From Flavonifractor plautii ATCC 29863 (GTDB lineage: Bacteria > Bacillota > Clostridia > Oscillospirales > Oscillospiraceae), in NCBI RefSeq assembly GCF_000239295.1, contig NZ_JH417736.1, positions 1 through 43,355 on the forward strand: DNA of 43,355 nucleotides. The letters run 5' to 3'. Positions 8,237 through 17,174 of this stretch are shown here, piece after piece (within the stretch, counting starts at the first letter, position 1; each line of letters opens with the position of its first letter). The notes under the pieces were generated by a model that worked only from the letters and a program-made list of their open reading frames with translations, did not search any database and was not told the origin of the DNA. A program made the position numbers and the translations under genes.

Positions 8237-9766
8237 TTAAGCCAGCACGCCGATGGGCCAGGGCACAAACTCGTTTTCACCCACGCCCAGCAGTTCGCTC
8301 TTGCTCCTATCGCCGGAGGCCACTTGGAGGATACGCTCAAAGATGAGCTGCCCCATCTCGTCCAGATCCTTTTCACCGTCGATGATGACCCCGCAGTTGA
8401 TATCCATGTCCCCCTCCATCCGCTGGTACATGGGGGTGTTGCTGGCCAGCTTGAGCACGGGGGAGGGCACACCGCCGAAGCAGGAGCCGCGGCCGGTGGT
8501 GAAGGCCACCATGGTGGCGCCGCCAGCCACCTGGCCGGTGGTGGCCACAGGGTCGTAGCCGGGGGTATTCATAAAGACCAGGCCGTGCTCGGTGACCTTT
8601 TCGGCGTAGTCGTACACCTCGTTCAGGGCGGTCTCGCCCCCCTTCTTGGCGCCGCCCAGGGATTTCTCCAGCACATTGGCCAGGCCGCCCTTGTTGTTGC
8701 CCGGGCTGACACGGCCGTTGATCTGGCAGTCCTTGCCCTCGTTGTACTTCAGCCACCAGTTGATGTGATCCACCAGCTTCTGCCCCACCTCCGGCGTACG
8801 GGCCCGGCGGGTGAGGGTGTGCTCCACGCCGAAGATCTCAGTGGTCTCGGAGAGGATGGCGGTGCCGCCGTTTTTCACCAGCAGGTCCACCGCCCGGCCC
8901 AGGGCGGGGTTGGCGGACAGGCCGGAGAAGCCATCGCTGCCGCCGCACTCCAGGGCCAGCACCAGGTGCTCGGCGGAGACGGTCTGCCGCCGGCAGGCGT
9001 TGACCACGGGCAGCAGCTGCTCCACCCTGCGGATGCCCTCCTCCACGGCCTTGGCGGTGCCGCCCACGTCCTGGATCACCAGCTTCTGGAGGGTCTCACT
9101 CTCCTGGAGACCGGCGTGCTCAAACATGCCGTCGATGTTGTTGCGCTCACAGCCCAGGGCCGTCACGATGGCCGCGCCCAGATTGGGGTTGGTGGCATAG
9201 CCCATGATGGTGCGGCGGAGCAGATCCATGAAGGGACCGGTCATCTCCATGCCGCAGCCCAGGCCGGTGACGAAGGGCACCACTCCGCTGACGTTGGGGT
9301 AGGCGGCCAGACGCTCCGGGGTGAAGTGGTTGGCGATCTTCCGGGCCACGGTGGCGGCGCAGTTGCTGGCCACCAGAATGCCGATGTAGTTGCGGGTGGC
9401 CACCCGGCCGTCGGGGCGGACGAAGCCCTGGAAGGTGGCCCGCTGCTCCGGAGGCAGGAGCTCGGTGGGGTGATAGTCCCGGCTGAAGGCGTAATCCAGA
9501 TCCACGTGCTCAAAGACAATGTTGTGGCTGTGCATCATGGTGCCGGCGGGGGTGTCCTCCGCTGCAAAGCCGATGCAGGTGTTATACTTGAGAATCGGCT
9601 CCCCCTTCCGGATGTCCCTGGCCGCAGCCTTGTAGCCCGCGGGCACCTCGGTACGGGTGGTAAAGCCCTCGCTCTCCACTGCCATGCCGGCGGGCACGTC
9701 CCGGCGGGCCACCACCACATTGTCCTTCTGGTTCAGGCGAATAAAAGGAGAAATCTCCCGTTTCAT
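8237..9766 (-). CDS. UxaA-family altronate dehydratase
   Basis: A 509-residue UxaA-family protein, about the size of E. coli altronate dehydratase. The N-terminal SAF-like domain (residues 1-95, NVVVARRDVPAGMAV onward) is followed by the large GD-AH domain, starting at GFVRPDGRVATRNYIGILVA and containing ALECGGSDGFSGLSANPALG. The family removes water from D-altronate or galactarate to give 2-keto-3-deoxy acids. The ATG at 9766 is supported by AGAGG upstream; the open frame extends about 36 codons further but has no family similarity there. It sits between tctC and the IlvD/Edd gene. Altronate is possible, but without uxaB or a tagaturonate gene nearby another aldonate is equally likely. Confidence 0.88.
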   Translation of the reverse strand: MKREISPFIRLNQKDNVVVARRDVPAGMAVESEGFTTRTEVPAGYKAAARDIRKGEPILKYNTCIGFAAEDTPAGTMMHSHNIVFEHVDLDYAFSRDYHPTELLPPEQRATFQGFVRPDGRVATRNYIGILVASNCAATVARKIANHFTPERLAAYPNVSGVVPFVTGLGCGMEMTGPFMDLLRRTIMGYATNPNLGAAIVTALGCERNNIDGMFEHAGLQESETLQKLVIQDVGGTAKAVEEGIRRVEQLLPVVNACRRQTVSAEHLVLALECGGSDGFSGLSANPALGRAVDLLVKNGGTAILSETTEIFGVEHTLTRRARTPEVGQKLVDHINWWLKYNEGKDCQINGRVSPGNNKGGLANVLEKSLGGAKKGGETALNEVYDYAEKVTEHGLVFMNTPGYDPVATTGQVAGGATMVAFTTGRGSCFGGVPSPVLKLASNTPMYQRMEGDMDINCGVIIDGEKDLDEMGQLIFERILQVASGDRSKSELLGVGENEFVPWPIGVLA

Positions 9767-9846
9767 ACCGCATACCTCTTTTACAATCGGATGGGACTGC
9801 CCCGCCCACGGGCGAGGCAGTCCATGTGTTCTTGTGGGAGAGGGGC

Positions 9847-10866
9847 TCAGGCTGCCGCGTTGGCCGCGGCCCACAGATCCTCATACTCAGTCTGGATATC
9901 CGCCAGCTGGCTCTCGTAGTCGGCCGGGGACAGGTAGGTAGGCTCGTTGCCCAGATCCAGGATGGCCTGCTGCACCTCTTCGTCCTCCATCAGCTCTGCC
10001 ACTGCGGTATCAAAGGTGTCCTGAATGTCCTTGGGGGTGTCCTTGGGCAGGAAGAAGCCGAATTCATATCCATTGTAGAGCCAATCCACGCCCTGTTCCT
10101 TGGCTGTGGGCACGTCGGGATAGACTGCGCTGCGCTCCTCGGCCGGGAAGCCCAGGGCCACAAAGTCACCGGACTCGATATAGCCCTTGGCCGTAGAGTA
10201 CTGGTTGGGCATGATATCGATATGGCCGCCCAGCAGCGCGGTGCACTTGTCGGAGTTGGAGCCCACATCTACCAGGTTAAACTGCACGCCGGTGGCCGCC
10301 TCAAAGGACTTGACCATCATGTAGGTAAAGCCGCCCACCTCGACGCCCATGGTGACCTCTCCGGGGTGCTCCTTGCAGTAATCAATCAGCTCCGGATAGG
10401 TGCTGTAGGGGGCGTCGGCGCTGACATAGAATCCAGTGGCATTGTCGGTGACCACGTGGGGCCCCACAGCGAAGCCCTCGTAGGAGTAGTCGGACACGCC
10501 GGTGACATTGTTGATCAGCAGGGCATTGTGGAAGAAGAGGATGGTGTTGCCGTCTGGGGCGGCCTCATGAACCTGGTTGATGCCGCTGGAGCCGCCGGCG
10601 CCGGTGACATTGACCACCACAAAGGACTGTCCCAACTTGGCCGTCAGTTTCTCGGCCAGAACACGGGCCAGCAGATCGGTACCGCCCCCGGCGCTGGCAG
10701 GGACAACAATGGATACCGGGCCGGAGGGCCACCCTCCGCCTGAGGCGGAGCCTGTATTACCGGCGGCATCAGGGGATTCGGTGTTCTCGCTGGTGCTGCC
10801 GCAGCCGGCCAGCAGGGTTCCAACCAGAGCGGCTCCAGTGATAAGGGCAAGCAGTCTCTTTTTCAT
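9847..10866 (-). CDS. tctC: Tripartite tricarboxylate transporter binding lipoprotein TctC
   Basis: A 339-residue Bug/TctC solute-binding protein. It has a lipoprotein signal ending LLAGC (Cys22), then a Gly/Ser-rich linker and the binding domain. The binding domain starts with WPSGPVSIVVPASAGGGTD and includes VVNVTGAGGSSGINQV, typical of the family's carboxylate pocket. It captures an organic acid outside the membrane and hands it to TctA/TctB. AAGGAGG lies 9 nt before the ATG at 10866. It follows tctA by 44 nt and precedes the altronate dehydratase by 80 nt. The neighbouring dehydratases suggest a sugar acid rather than citrate as ligand (inference). Confidence 0.93.
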   Translation of the reverse strand: MKKRLLALITGAALVGTLLAGCGSTSENTESPDAAGNTGSASGGGWPSGPVSIVVPASAGGGTDLLARVLAEKLTAKLGQSFVVVNVTGAGGSSGINQVHEAAPDGNTILFFHNALLINNVTGVSDYSYEGFAVGPHVVTDNATGFYVSADAPYSTYPELIDYCKEHPGEVTMGVEVGGFTYMMVKSFEAATGVQFNLVDVGSNSDKCTALLGGHIDIMPNQYSTAKGYIESGDFVALGFPAEERSAVYPDVPTAKEQGVDWLYNGYEFGFFLPKDTPKDIQDTFDTAVAELMEDEEVQQAILDLGNEPTYLSPADYESQLADIQTEYEDLWAAANAAA

Positions 10867-10910
10867 GGGAAAATCCTCCTTAGTGAATATTGATTTCGAT
10901 CTCAATGGGC

Positions 10911-12428
10911 TCAAGCCGCACCCGCAGTCTCCTTTTTGCGGTTGCGCACCTGCTTGATTACCGTCCACACCACGAACAGCACCGCGGCCACCATAAACAC
11001 AGCGGCGATGGGGTGGGTGAAGAAAGCCAAAAAGTCGTTCTGGGTCAGCATCAGGCCCCGGCGCAGGTTGGTCTCCAGCAGGTCGCACAGAATGAAGCTG
11101 AGGATGAAAGGAGCCACGGGGATCTTAAACTTGCTCATCAGGTAGCCCAGCACGCCGAAGATCACGATGGACTGGGCATCAAAGATACGGTTGTTGGTGG
11201 CGAAGGCGCCCACGGTACACAGCACCAGCACCACAGGGAGCAGGATGTACTTTGGGATACTCAGCAGACGGACAAAAATCCGCATGCCGCCCAGCTCAAG
11301 CACCAGCATGACCACGTTGGCCAGAATGCAGGCGATGAAGATGGTGTAGATGAGGTCTGCGGACTCCACAAAGAGCAGGGGTCCGGGGGTGAGGCCGTGG
11401 ATCATAAAGGCCCCCAGCAGCATGGCCGTCACACCGTCGCCGGGGATGCCCAGGGTCAGCAGGGGGATGAGGGCGCCGCCGATGACTGCGTTGTTGGAGG
11501 TCTCGGAGGCCACCACGCCGTCCATGATCCCAGTGCCGTACTTCTCCGGGTGCTTGGAGGTCTTTTTGGCGGTCATCCAGGAGAGAATACCGGCGGTGGA
11601 GCCCCCGATGCCGGGCAGGATACCGATGCCGGTACCGATGAGGGCGGAGCGCAGTGCGTTCCACTTCTGCCCCACGAACTCCTTCCAGGTGAATCCGAAG
11701 CCCTTGATTTTAAAGCTCTGCTTGATCTGAGTGGCCTTTCCCATCTTTTTGACCTCTTCAGCGTAGGCCAGCACCTCCGCAATGGCAAAGATGCCGATCA
11801 GGGTAGGCAGGATGTCAAAGCCGGAGGACAGTTCGTTGATACCGAAGGTGAATCGCTTGGTTCCATCAATGGGCGCCATACCCACCAAGGCAATGATCAG
11901 GCCCAGGCAGCCGGAGAGCAGTCCCTTGATCATGCTGGTGCCCGCCAGGGCGGCGATCATAGAGAGGGCAAAGAGGCACACGCCGAAGTACTCGATGGCG
12001 GAAAACTTCAGGGTAATCTGCGCCACGGAAGGGGCCACGAACATAAGCACCAGGAAGGAGAACAGGCCGCCCAGGAAGGAGAATACCACTCCGGTACCCA
12101 GAGCCTTGCCCGCCTCACCCTTTTTGGCCATGGGGGAGCCATCGAAGCAGGTGGCGATGGAGGAGGAGGTGCCGGGGATGTTGATGAGGATGGCAGAGAT
12201 CAGGCCGCCGGAGATCCCGCCGATGTAGAGCGCCACGAGTAGGGTGAACGCCTCATGGGCCTGCATGGCGAAGGTGACCGGCAGGAAGAGGGCCACCGCC
12301 ATGGCGGCGGACAGGCCTGGGATGGAGCCGAACACAATGCCCACCGCGACACCGACGATCAGCAGCAGAATGGACATGGGGTTCATCATCCCGGCAAATG
12401 CGTTTCCAATCAGGGATAAGGTTTCCAT
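10911..12428 (-). CDS. tctA: Tripartite tricarboxylate transporter large subunit TctA
   Basis: A 505-residue membrane protein of the TctA family with about twelve hydrophobic segments. Diagnostic stretches are GIVFGSIPGLSAAMA near residue 30 and GISGGLISAILINIPGTSSS near 73. A second copy of the Gly/Pro-rich motif, GTGIGILPGIGGSTAGI, lies near 242, as expected for the family's internal duplication. It forms the sodium-coupled transport channel with TctB and receives ligand from TctC. AAAGGAGG lies 8 nt upstream of the ATG, and tctB ends 15 nt before it. Confidence 0.95.
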   Translation of the reverse strand: METLSLIGNAFAGMMNPMSILLLIVGVAVGIVFGSIPGLSAAMAVALFLPVTFAMQAHEAFTLLVALYIGGISGGLISAILINIPGTSSSIATCFDGSPMAKKGEAGKALGTGVVFSFLGGLFSFLVLMFVAPSVAQITLKFSAIEYFGVCLFALSMIAALAGTSMIKGLLSGCLGLIIALVGMAPIDGTKRFTFGINELSSGFDILPTLIGIFAIAEVLAYAEEVKKMGKATQIKQSFKIKGFGFTWKEFVGQKWNALRSALIGTGIGILPGIGGSTAGILSWMTAKKTSKHPEKYGTGIMDGVVASETSNNAVIGGALIPLLTLGIPGDGVTAMLLGAFMIHGLTPGPLLFVESADLIYTIFIACILANVVMLVLELGGMRIFVRLLSIPKYILLPVVLVLCTVGAFATNNRIFDAQSIVIFGVLGYLMSKFKIPVAPFILSFILCDLLETNLRRGLMLTQNDFLAFFTHPIAAVFMVAAVLFVVWTVIKQVRNRKKETAGAA

Positions 12429-12443
12429 CAGTTGCGCCTCCTT

Positions 12444-12929
12444 TTAACCCAGTATGCCGGCGGGCAGCATGACATTCAGACCGAACCGGAAGATAAAGTA
12501 AACCGCGACGCACACCACGACGGCGATCACCGCGAACAGGATGATCCCTTTGATGCCCCGCTTCTCTTTGGGCGCCAGGATAGTGATCTGTGCAAACAGA
12601 TACACGATGGAGCTGAGGAGGAAGCCCGCCGGCTCAATGACAAACACATATACGGTGAATGCCGCGATGGTGGCCAGCACCCGCAGGTACTCCGGCTTCT
12701 CCTCCTCCGCTCCTTCATTCGGCTGGAAGCTTCGCATGGTGCGGAATCCGGCACGGATTTGAAAGAAGGAGAGGATGCAGGTAATGATGGCCAGAACCTT
12801 CGGCATGAAGTCGGAGCCAAGTCCCCCCATCAGGCTGGGCGGCAGTGCGCTGGCCGCCAGGAAGAGGGCGATGGAAAGAATCAGGAAGAATACGCCCGCA
12901 GCCAGATCCCCGAACTTTTTCAAGAACAT
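12444..12929 (-). CDS. tctB: Tripartite tricarboxylate transporter small subunit TctB
   Basis: A 161-residue protein with four hydrophobic segments, the layout of TctB. It starts MFLKKFGDLAAGVFFL, and the second segment is reached after a short LPPSLMGGLGSDFMPK loop that is typical of the family. It pairs with TctA in the membrane. It is the first gene of the tctBAC-uxaA-ilvD unit; no regulator gene is attached, so control may come from the CdaR-type gene at 20070 or from elsewhere. Confidence 0.9.
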   Translation of the reverse strand: MFLKKFGDLAAGVFFLILSIALFLAASALPPSLMGGLGSDFMPKVLAIITCILSFFQIRAGFRTMRSFQPNEGAEEEKPEYLRVLATIAAFTVYVFVIEPAGFLLSSIVYLFAQITILAPKEKRGIKGIILFAVIAVVVCVAVYFIFRFGLNVMLPAGILG

Positions 12930-12991
12930 TGCTTTGATCCCTCATTTCTCTGTTTGTCGTTCCACAGTTGCTGTCTCATCCGGATAACTTT

Positions 12992-12997
12992 ATTATA
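12992..12997 (-). promoter_or_regulatory. Possible -10 element of the tct operon
   Basis: The minus strand reads TATAAT about 63 nt before the tctB start. No good -35 is present at 16-18 bp. The imperfect inverted repeat GCACA-N5-TGTGC lies a few bases upstream, so the promoter may need an activator. No sigma-54 element was found here. The rest of 12930-13131 is otherwise featureless. Confidence 0.3.
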
Positions 12998-13131
12998 CAC
13001 GGGCACACCGTATGTGCACTGTGACGGCAACACAAGAATCAGGCGCTATCTTATGTCTTTAATACATTTCCACAAATACAGCACATAAGGGCGCGCACCT
13101 CTTTGGGCACTATTGCGCTAGTCCCCCGGAT

Positions 13132-13605
13132 TCAGAACCGGCTGCAATCCACCTTTTCCCGGGCAGCCATAGAGCATGCCTCGCCCTCCACCACCACCTC
13201 GCCCCTCTGATTGACGGCGGTGGCCTTCATAACGATGCGGCCGGGGCTGAACTTTACCGTGCCGTCGGGTTTGGTGACCTCCTCGCCCTTTTTGACCACC
13301 TCAAAGGTGGCGGTGATGGTGTCCCCCGCGTAGACCGGCCTGAGAAAGTTCAGGCTCTGGCGCACATAGAGGCTGCCTGCGCCTGGCAGGTAATTGCCCG
13401 CCAGGGTGCTGAACAGGGCGCCGGACAGGAAGCCGTGGGCGATGCACCGGCCGAAGGGGCTCTGCTCGCCGAACGCCTTGTCGATGTGGACGGGGCTGTA
13501 GTCGTCCACCAGGCCGGCAAAGGCGTAGATGTCGCCCCTGGTGATGGTCTTGGTGACCGACGCCTTCTGCCCCACATAGATTTCATCCAGAGTAAAGCTG
13601 TTCAT
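13132..13605 (-). CDS. MaoC-family enoyl-CoA hydratase
   Basis: A 157-residue single hot-dog MaoC dehydratase. The hydratase motif is visible as FAGLVDDYSPVHIDKAF near residues 31-47, where the Asp and His are the catalytic pair, followed by GRCIAHGFLSGALFS. Family members hydrate or dehydrate acyl-CoA thioesters, such as (R)-specific enoyl-CoA hydratase. It is the last gene of the operon, 13 nt after the CoA-transferase, so its substrate is probably the CoA thioester that enzyme makes. The ATG at 13605 matches the family N-terminus better than the upstream in-frame ATG. No clear terminator follows. Confidence 0.87.
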   Translation of the reverse strand: MNSFTLDEIYVGQKASVTKTITRGDIYAFAGLVDDYSPVHIDKAFGEQSPFGRCIAHGFLSGALFSTLAGNYLPGAGSLYVRQSLNFLRPVYAGDTITATFEVVKKGEEVTKPDGTVKFSPGRIVMKATAVNQRGEVVVEGEACSMAAREKVDCSRF

Positions 13606-13618
13606 CGTGTTTTCCCTC

Positions 13619-15199
13619 TCAATCCTGGAGCACAAGCCCCATTTTTTCCGGGCGAAAAATTCGCGGATCCATCTCTTTCAGATCGGCAGCCACAGCAGGC
13701 CGGAAGCCCATCAGTGGATAGATGTCCCGCTCCAGCTCCGCGCCGGGGGCCACCTCCACGAGGGTCAGGCCTTGGTCGGTCAGGCGGAATACCGCCCGCG
13801 CCGTAATGTAGAGCACCTCCTGGCCGGTCTCCCGCGCGTAATCGCCGGAGAAGGTGATCTGCTCTACCTCCGGGACAAACTTGACCACATTGGAGTCCTT
13901 GACGATGTTCAGCCGTCCGTTTTCCAGGCGGATATCGGTGTCCTTCACCGAGGAGAAGGTGCCCATAAAGCAGATTTTCTTGGCGTTCTGCGTGATGTTG
14001 ATGAAGCCGCCGGGGCCGGTCATCCGCCCGGCGAACTTGGACACGTTTACATTGCCGTGGCGGTCGATCTGGGCCGCGCCCAGATAGGCGATGTCGATGC
14101 TGCCACCGTCATAGCCGTCGAAAATCTCGGTGTGCTTGACAATGGCCTCCACGTCGGCGGAGGCGCCGCAGCCGTTGCCGGGGGCTGGCACGCCGCCCAG
14201 TGTGCCCGACTCGATGGACAGGGTCATCTCGCCGGCCACCCCCTCCTCGCCGGCCACGGAGGCCACACCGTCGGGCATGCCGAAGCCCAGGTTTACCAGG
14301 CACTCCCTCCGCAGCTCCATGGCGCCCCGTCGGGCGATAATCTTGCGGATGCCCAGCTCCATTGGCTCCAGGGCACCCATGGGCACCCTGACCTCGCCGG
14401 TCCACTCCGGATGGTAGGGGATGGCGTCGAAGTAGTGCTGGCGGCTGTACTCCGGCCGCCCCACCACCACATAGTCCACGAAGCAGCCGTGGACCTTCAC
14501 GCTGCGGGGGTCCAGGGTGTTGTCCTCCACCAGGGTATCCACCTGGGCGATGACGGTTCCGCCGTTGTTCTTGGTAGCAAGGGCCATCTCTAACTGCTCC
14601 AGAAACAGCCCTTCCTTCTCCATGGACAGATTGCCTCGGCTGTCGCCGTAGGTGGCCTTGATGAAGCACACATCGGGGGGCGTCAGCTTGTAGTGGAGCA
14701 GCCGGCGGCCGTCGATCTCAATGCTCTGGACGATGCCTCGGCCCTCAGTGTGGGCTTTCCTGGCCGCGTCGTTGAAGCAGCATGCCTCCACCTCCGGGTC
14801 GCAGAAGGTCTTGAGGCCCACGTGGGTAATGACGCCGCACTTGTGCCCCGCCATGGCCCGGCACATATGAACCAGCACCCCCTGAGGGGCGCAAAAGGTC
14901 TCGATCTGGTTGCCGGTGATCAGAGGGTTGAGCTTGGGAGCCAGACCTACGTGGGCGCCCACCATACGCCGCACCAGCCCCGCGTGGGCCAGGTGGTTGG
15001 CGCCATGTTCCCCGCCGTCGCCGATGGCGGAGGTGTAGAACACGTTCAGATCCCTTGGGTGGCCCTCGGCCAGAAAGCGCTCCTCCAGGGAGACCAGCAG
15101 CTCCTCCGGAACCGACAGTGTCACGAAGCCCAGCATGCCCAGCGTCATTCCGTCCTGCACCAGGGCTGCGGCCTCCTGCCGGGAAATCACTTTACGCAA
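13619..15199 (-). CDS. Fused acyl-CoA:carboxylate CoA-transferase (copy 1)
   Basis: A 526-residue CoA-transferase with the two half-domains fused, as in propionate and 3-oxoacid CoA-transferases. The C-terminal half carries the catalytic Glu in SIESGTLGGVP and the GGFINITQNAK block; the N-terminal half has a GHKCGVITHVGLKTF block. It moves CoA from a donor such as acetyl-CoA to a carboxylic acid. TTG at 15199 was chosen because AAAGGAG lies 8 nt upstream and the resulting N-terminus aligns with the paralogue at 24864. GTG at 15208 overlaps the previous stop as GTGA but leaves no room for the ribosome site. It is one of two clearly homologous copies in the window, each with different partners. 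Confidence 0.88.
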   Translation of the reverse strand: MRKVISRQEAAALVQDGMTLGMLGFVTLSVPEELLVSLEERFLAEGHPRDLNVFYTSAIGDGGEHGANHLAHAGLVRRMVGAHVGLAPKLNPLITGNQIETFCAPQGVLVHMCRAMAGHKCGVITHVGLKTFCDPEVEACCFNDAARKAHTEGRGIVQSIEIDGRRLLHYKLTPPDVCFIKATYGDSRGNLSMEKEGLFLEQLEMALATKNNGGTVIAQVDTLVEDNTLDPRSVKVHGCFVDYVVVGRPEYSRQHYFDAIPYHPEWTGEVRVPMGALEPMELGIRKIIARRGAMELRRECLVNLGFGMPDGVASVAGEEGVAGEMTLSIESGTLGGVPAPGNGCGASADVEAIVKHTEIFDGYDGGSIDIAYLGAAQIDRHGNVNVSKFAGRMTGPGGFINITQNAKKICFMGTFSSVKDTDIRLENGRLNIVKDSNVVKFVPEVEQITFSGDYARETGQEVLYITARAVFRLTDQGLTLVEVAPGAELERDIYPLMGFRPAVAADLKEMDPRIFRPEKMGLVLQD

Positions 15200-15204
15200 T
15201 GTAC

Positions 15205-16359
15205 TCACTCCTTTGTCAATTGGGCGGCCCGCTCCCTGCGGATGCCCTCATAGAGCCCCTGGGCGTAGGCCGCCCCCAGGGCCCGGTCAAACAGGCCGTA
15301 GCCCGCCGCAGGCTTGACGCCGTTCCAGCCGTCCGGCCGGTGCTCTACCCGCTGGGTACCGTCGGCGTCCGTCACCTCTCTAATGCTCCACGCCTCGTCC
15401 CAGATGCGGCGGCCGTGATCAGGGCGGAGACAGAAGGGGCGCCCCATATCACACAGGGCCCGCATGATCTCCCCCATGTCGCTGCTGCCGCAGCCGGTCT
15501 GGTGGCCGGACTCGTAGAAATCGCCCCCAGGCTCCCGCTGGACGTTGCGGAAGTGGACAAAGGGGAGCTTCCCCCTGGGACCGAATTCCCGGATCATGGC
15601 GGGCAGATCGTTGTCCGCGCCGGAGCCCAGGGAGCCGCAGCAGAAGGTGATGGTGTTGCTGGGGCTGTCCAGGTCGGCGGTGAAGAGGATACGCCGGTAG
15701 TCCGCGGCGTTCTTGGCGATGCGCGGCAGGCCGAAGATGGGCCGCGGCGGGTCGTCGGGGTGGAGGGCCAGCTTGACGCCGCACTCCTCCGCCACCGGGA
15801 GCACCGCCCGGAGAAAATAGCGGCAGTTGTCCCACAGCTCCTCCTCCCCGATGCCCTGGTAGCTGTGCAGCAGGGCCTGGAGCTCCGCCGGAGTGTGGTT
15901 GGTCCCCCAGCCGGGCAGCTCAATGCCCCTCTCCGGGTCCACGGCCCGCACCTTTTCCTTCTCAAAGCTCAGGCAGTCCGAGCCGTCGGGGAGGACATGG
16001 GCCAGATCGGTACGGGTCCAGTCAAAGACCGGCATGAAGTTGTAGCAGATGATCCGGATGCCGCACTCCGCCAGCATGCGGATGTTTTTCCGGTAGTTTT
16101 CGATGAGGGCGTCCCTGGAGGCATAGCCCCGCTTGATGTCCTCGTGAATGCGGAAGCTGTCCACAAGCTCAAACTTCAGGCCGTGGGCCTCGATCTGCTC
16201 CTTCAGGCGCAGCACCTCCCCCCGGTCCCACACCTGCCCCAGGGGCAGATGATAGAGGGAGGTGACAATGCCGTACAGGTTGGGAATCTGCGCGTACTGG
16301 CGCAGGGAGATGGGGTCCTTCTCCCCGTGCCAGCGGAGAATCAGGTGCATGTCCTCCAT
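15205..16359 (-). CDS. uxuA: Mannonate dehydratase family UxuA (paralogue 1)
   Basis: A 384-residue UxuA-family TIM-barrel enzyme that dehydrates D-mannonate to 2-keto-3-deoxygluconate. Family blocks are complete: [52 protein letters not shown] and RPDHGRRIWDE, which contain the metal-binding His and Asp residues. About half of its residues match the second UxuA at 32329 by eye. AGGAGG lies 5 nt before the ATG. It lies 10 nt after the restored stop of the HpcH aldolase. Being in an operon without kdgK or eda, it may serve a different aldonate or feed the aldolase directly. Confidence 0.88.
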   Translation of the reverse strand: MEDMHLILRWHGEKDPISLRQYAQIPNLYGIVTSLYHLPLGQVWDRGEVLRLKEQIEAHGLKFELVDSFRIHEDIKRGYASRDALIENYRKNIRMLAECGIRIICYNFMPVFDWTRTDLAHVLPDGSDCLSFEKEKVRAVDPERGIELPGWGTNHTPAELQALLHSYQGIGEEELWDNCRYFLRAVLPVAEECGVKLALHPDDPPRPIFGLPRIAKNAADYRRILFTADLDSPSNTITFCCGSLGSGADNDLPAMIREFGPRGKLPFVHFRNVQREPGGDFYESGHQTGCGSSDMGEIMRALCDMGRPFCLRPDHGRRIWDEAWSIREVTDADGTQRVEHRPDGWNGVKPAAGYGLFDRALGAAYAQGLYEGIRRERAAQLTKE

Positions 16360-16416
16360 GGGGGCCTCCTCAGTACGCGGAGGAGGCGGCCACCGCCCCG
16401 CCCCCGCGTACCTGGC

Positions 16417-17157
16417 TCAGGAAGCTCCTGCCGCCGGACACCATGTACTGGTTGACCGCGGTGACCAGATAGCGGGCCCCCACTCCTCGGCCTGTCTGGC
16501 CGCCTCAGGCGTGCCCACGTAGTAGCCGGCGGTCTTTCCCGCGGCCACGATACGGCGGATCATCCGCTCGGTCAGCTCCAGCATTTTGGGGCTGCCGGCG
16601 GGCTCCCCGTAGGAGGCGGCCAGGTCGCCGGGGCCGATGAAGTAGACGTCCACCCCGTCCACCTCCAGAATCCCATCCAGGTTCTCCACTGCCTGGCGGG
16701 TCTCCACCTGGCAGCACACCAGCTTGGTGTCGTTGGCCTGCCTCAGGTAGGCCCGCTTGTCCTCCACCATGCCGTACCGGGCGGCGCGGGGGAGGTAGGC
16801 GGTGCCCCGGCGCCCCTGGGGGGCGTAGTTGGCCAGCTCCACCACCCGCCGGGCGTCCTCGGCGGTGTTCACCAGGGGGAGCTGCACGCCGTTGGCGCCG
16901 AAGTCCAGGGCCTTCTGGATGTGGTCGTACTCCTTCATGGTGCACCGCACCACCGCGGGCACCCCCCGCAGCTGGGAGGCCCGCACCATGTCCGCCAGGG
17001 TGCTCTGCTCGATCACCCCGTGCTCGTTGTCCAGCAGCAGGAAATCAAAGCCCATCAGGGCCGTGACCTCCGCGATGTCCGGCAGGCCGTAGGTCACAAA
17101 GCAGCCGTACAGCGTCCGTTCCTTCAACGCCTCTTTCCACGGCGTCAGGTTGTCCAT
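16417..17157 (-). CDS. HpcH/HpaI family aldolase, C-terminus frameshifted
   Basis: A class II pyruvate-dependent aldolase of the HpcH/HpaI family, 246 residues as read. Active-site pieces are present: LLDNEHGVIEQ (His base), VVRCTM (Arg), QVETRQAVEN (metal Glu) and VDVYFIGPGDLAASYG (metal Asp). It would cleave a 2-keto-3-deoxy sugar acid to pyruvate and an aldehyde. The last 13 residues are not family-like. Adding one G to the G5 run (plus strand C5 at 16477-16481) restores GARYLVTAVNQYMVSGG and moves the stop to 16370, 10 nt before uxuA. The catalytic core is intact, so activity may survive. AAGGAGG lies 7 nt before the ATG. Confidence 0.85.
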   Translation of the reverse strand: MDNLTPWKEALKERTLYGCFVTYGLPDIAEVTALMGFDFLLLDNEHGVIEQSTLADMVRASQLRGVPAVVRCTMKEYDHIQKALDFGANGVQLPLVNTAEDARRVVELANYAPQGRRGTAYLPRAARYGMVEDKRAYLRQANDTKLVCCQVETRQAVENLDGILEVDGVDVYFIGPGDLAASYGEPAGSPKMLELTERMIRRIVAAGKTAGYYVGTPEAARQAEEWGPAIWSPRSTSTWCPAAGAS

Positions 17158-17174
17158 ATCCGTTCCTCCTTTTC

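Noticed and set aside
6569-9919. A plus-strand open frame of more than 1,100 codons
   Set aside because: It lies antisense to the altronate and IlvD/Edd dehydratase genes, is very rich in His and Gly, and has no family features; it is a by-product of high third-position GC.
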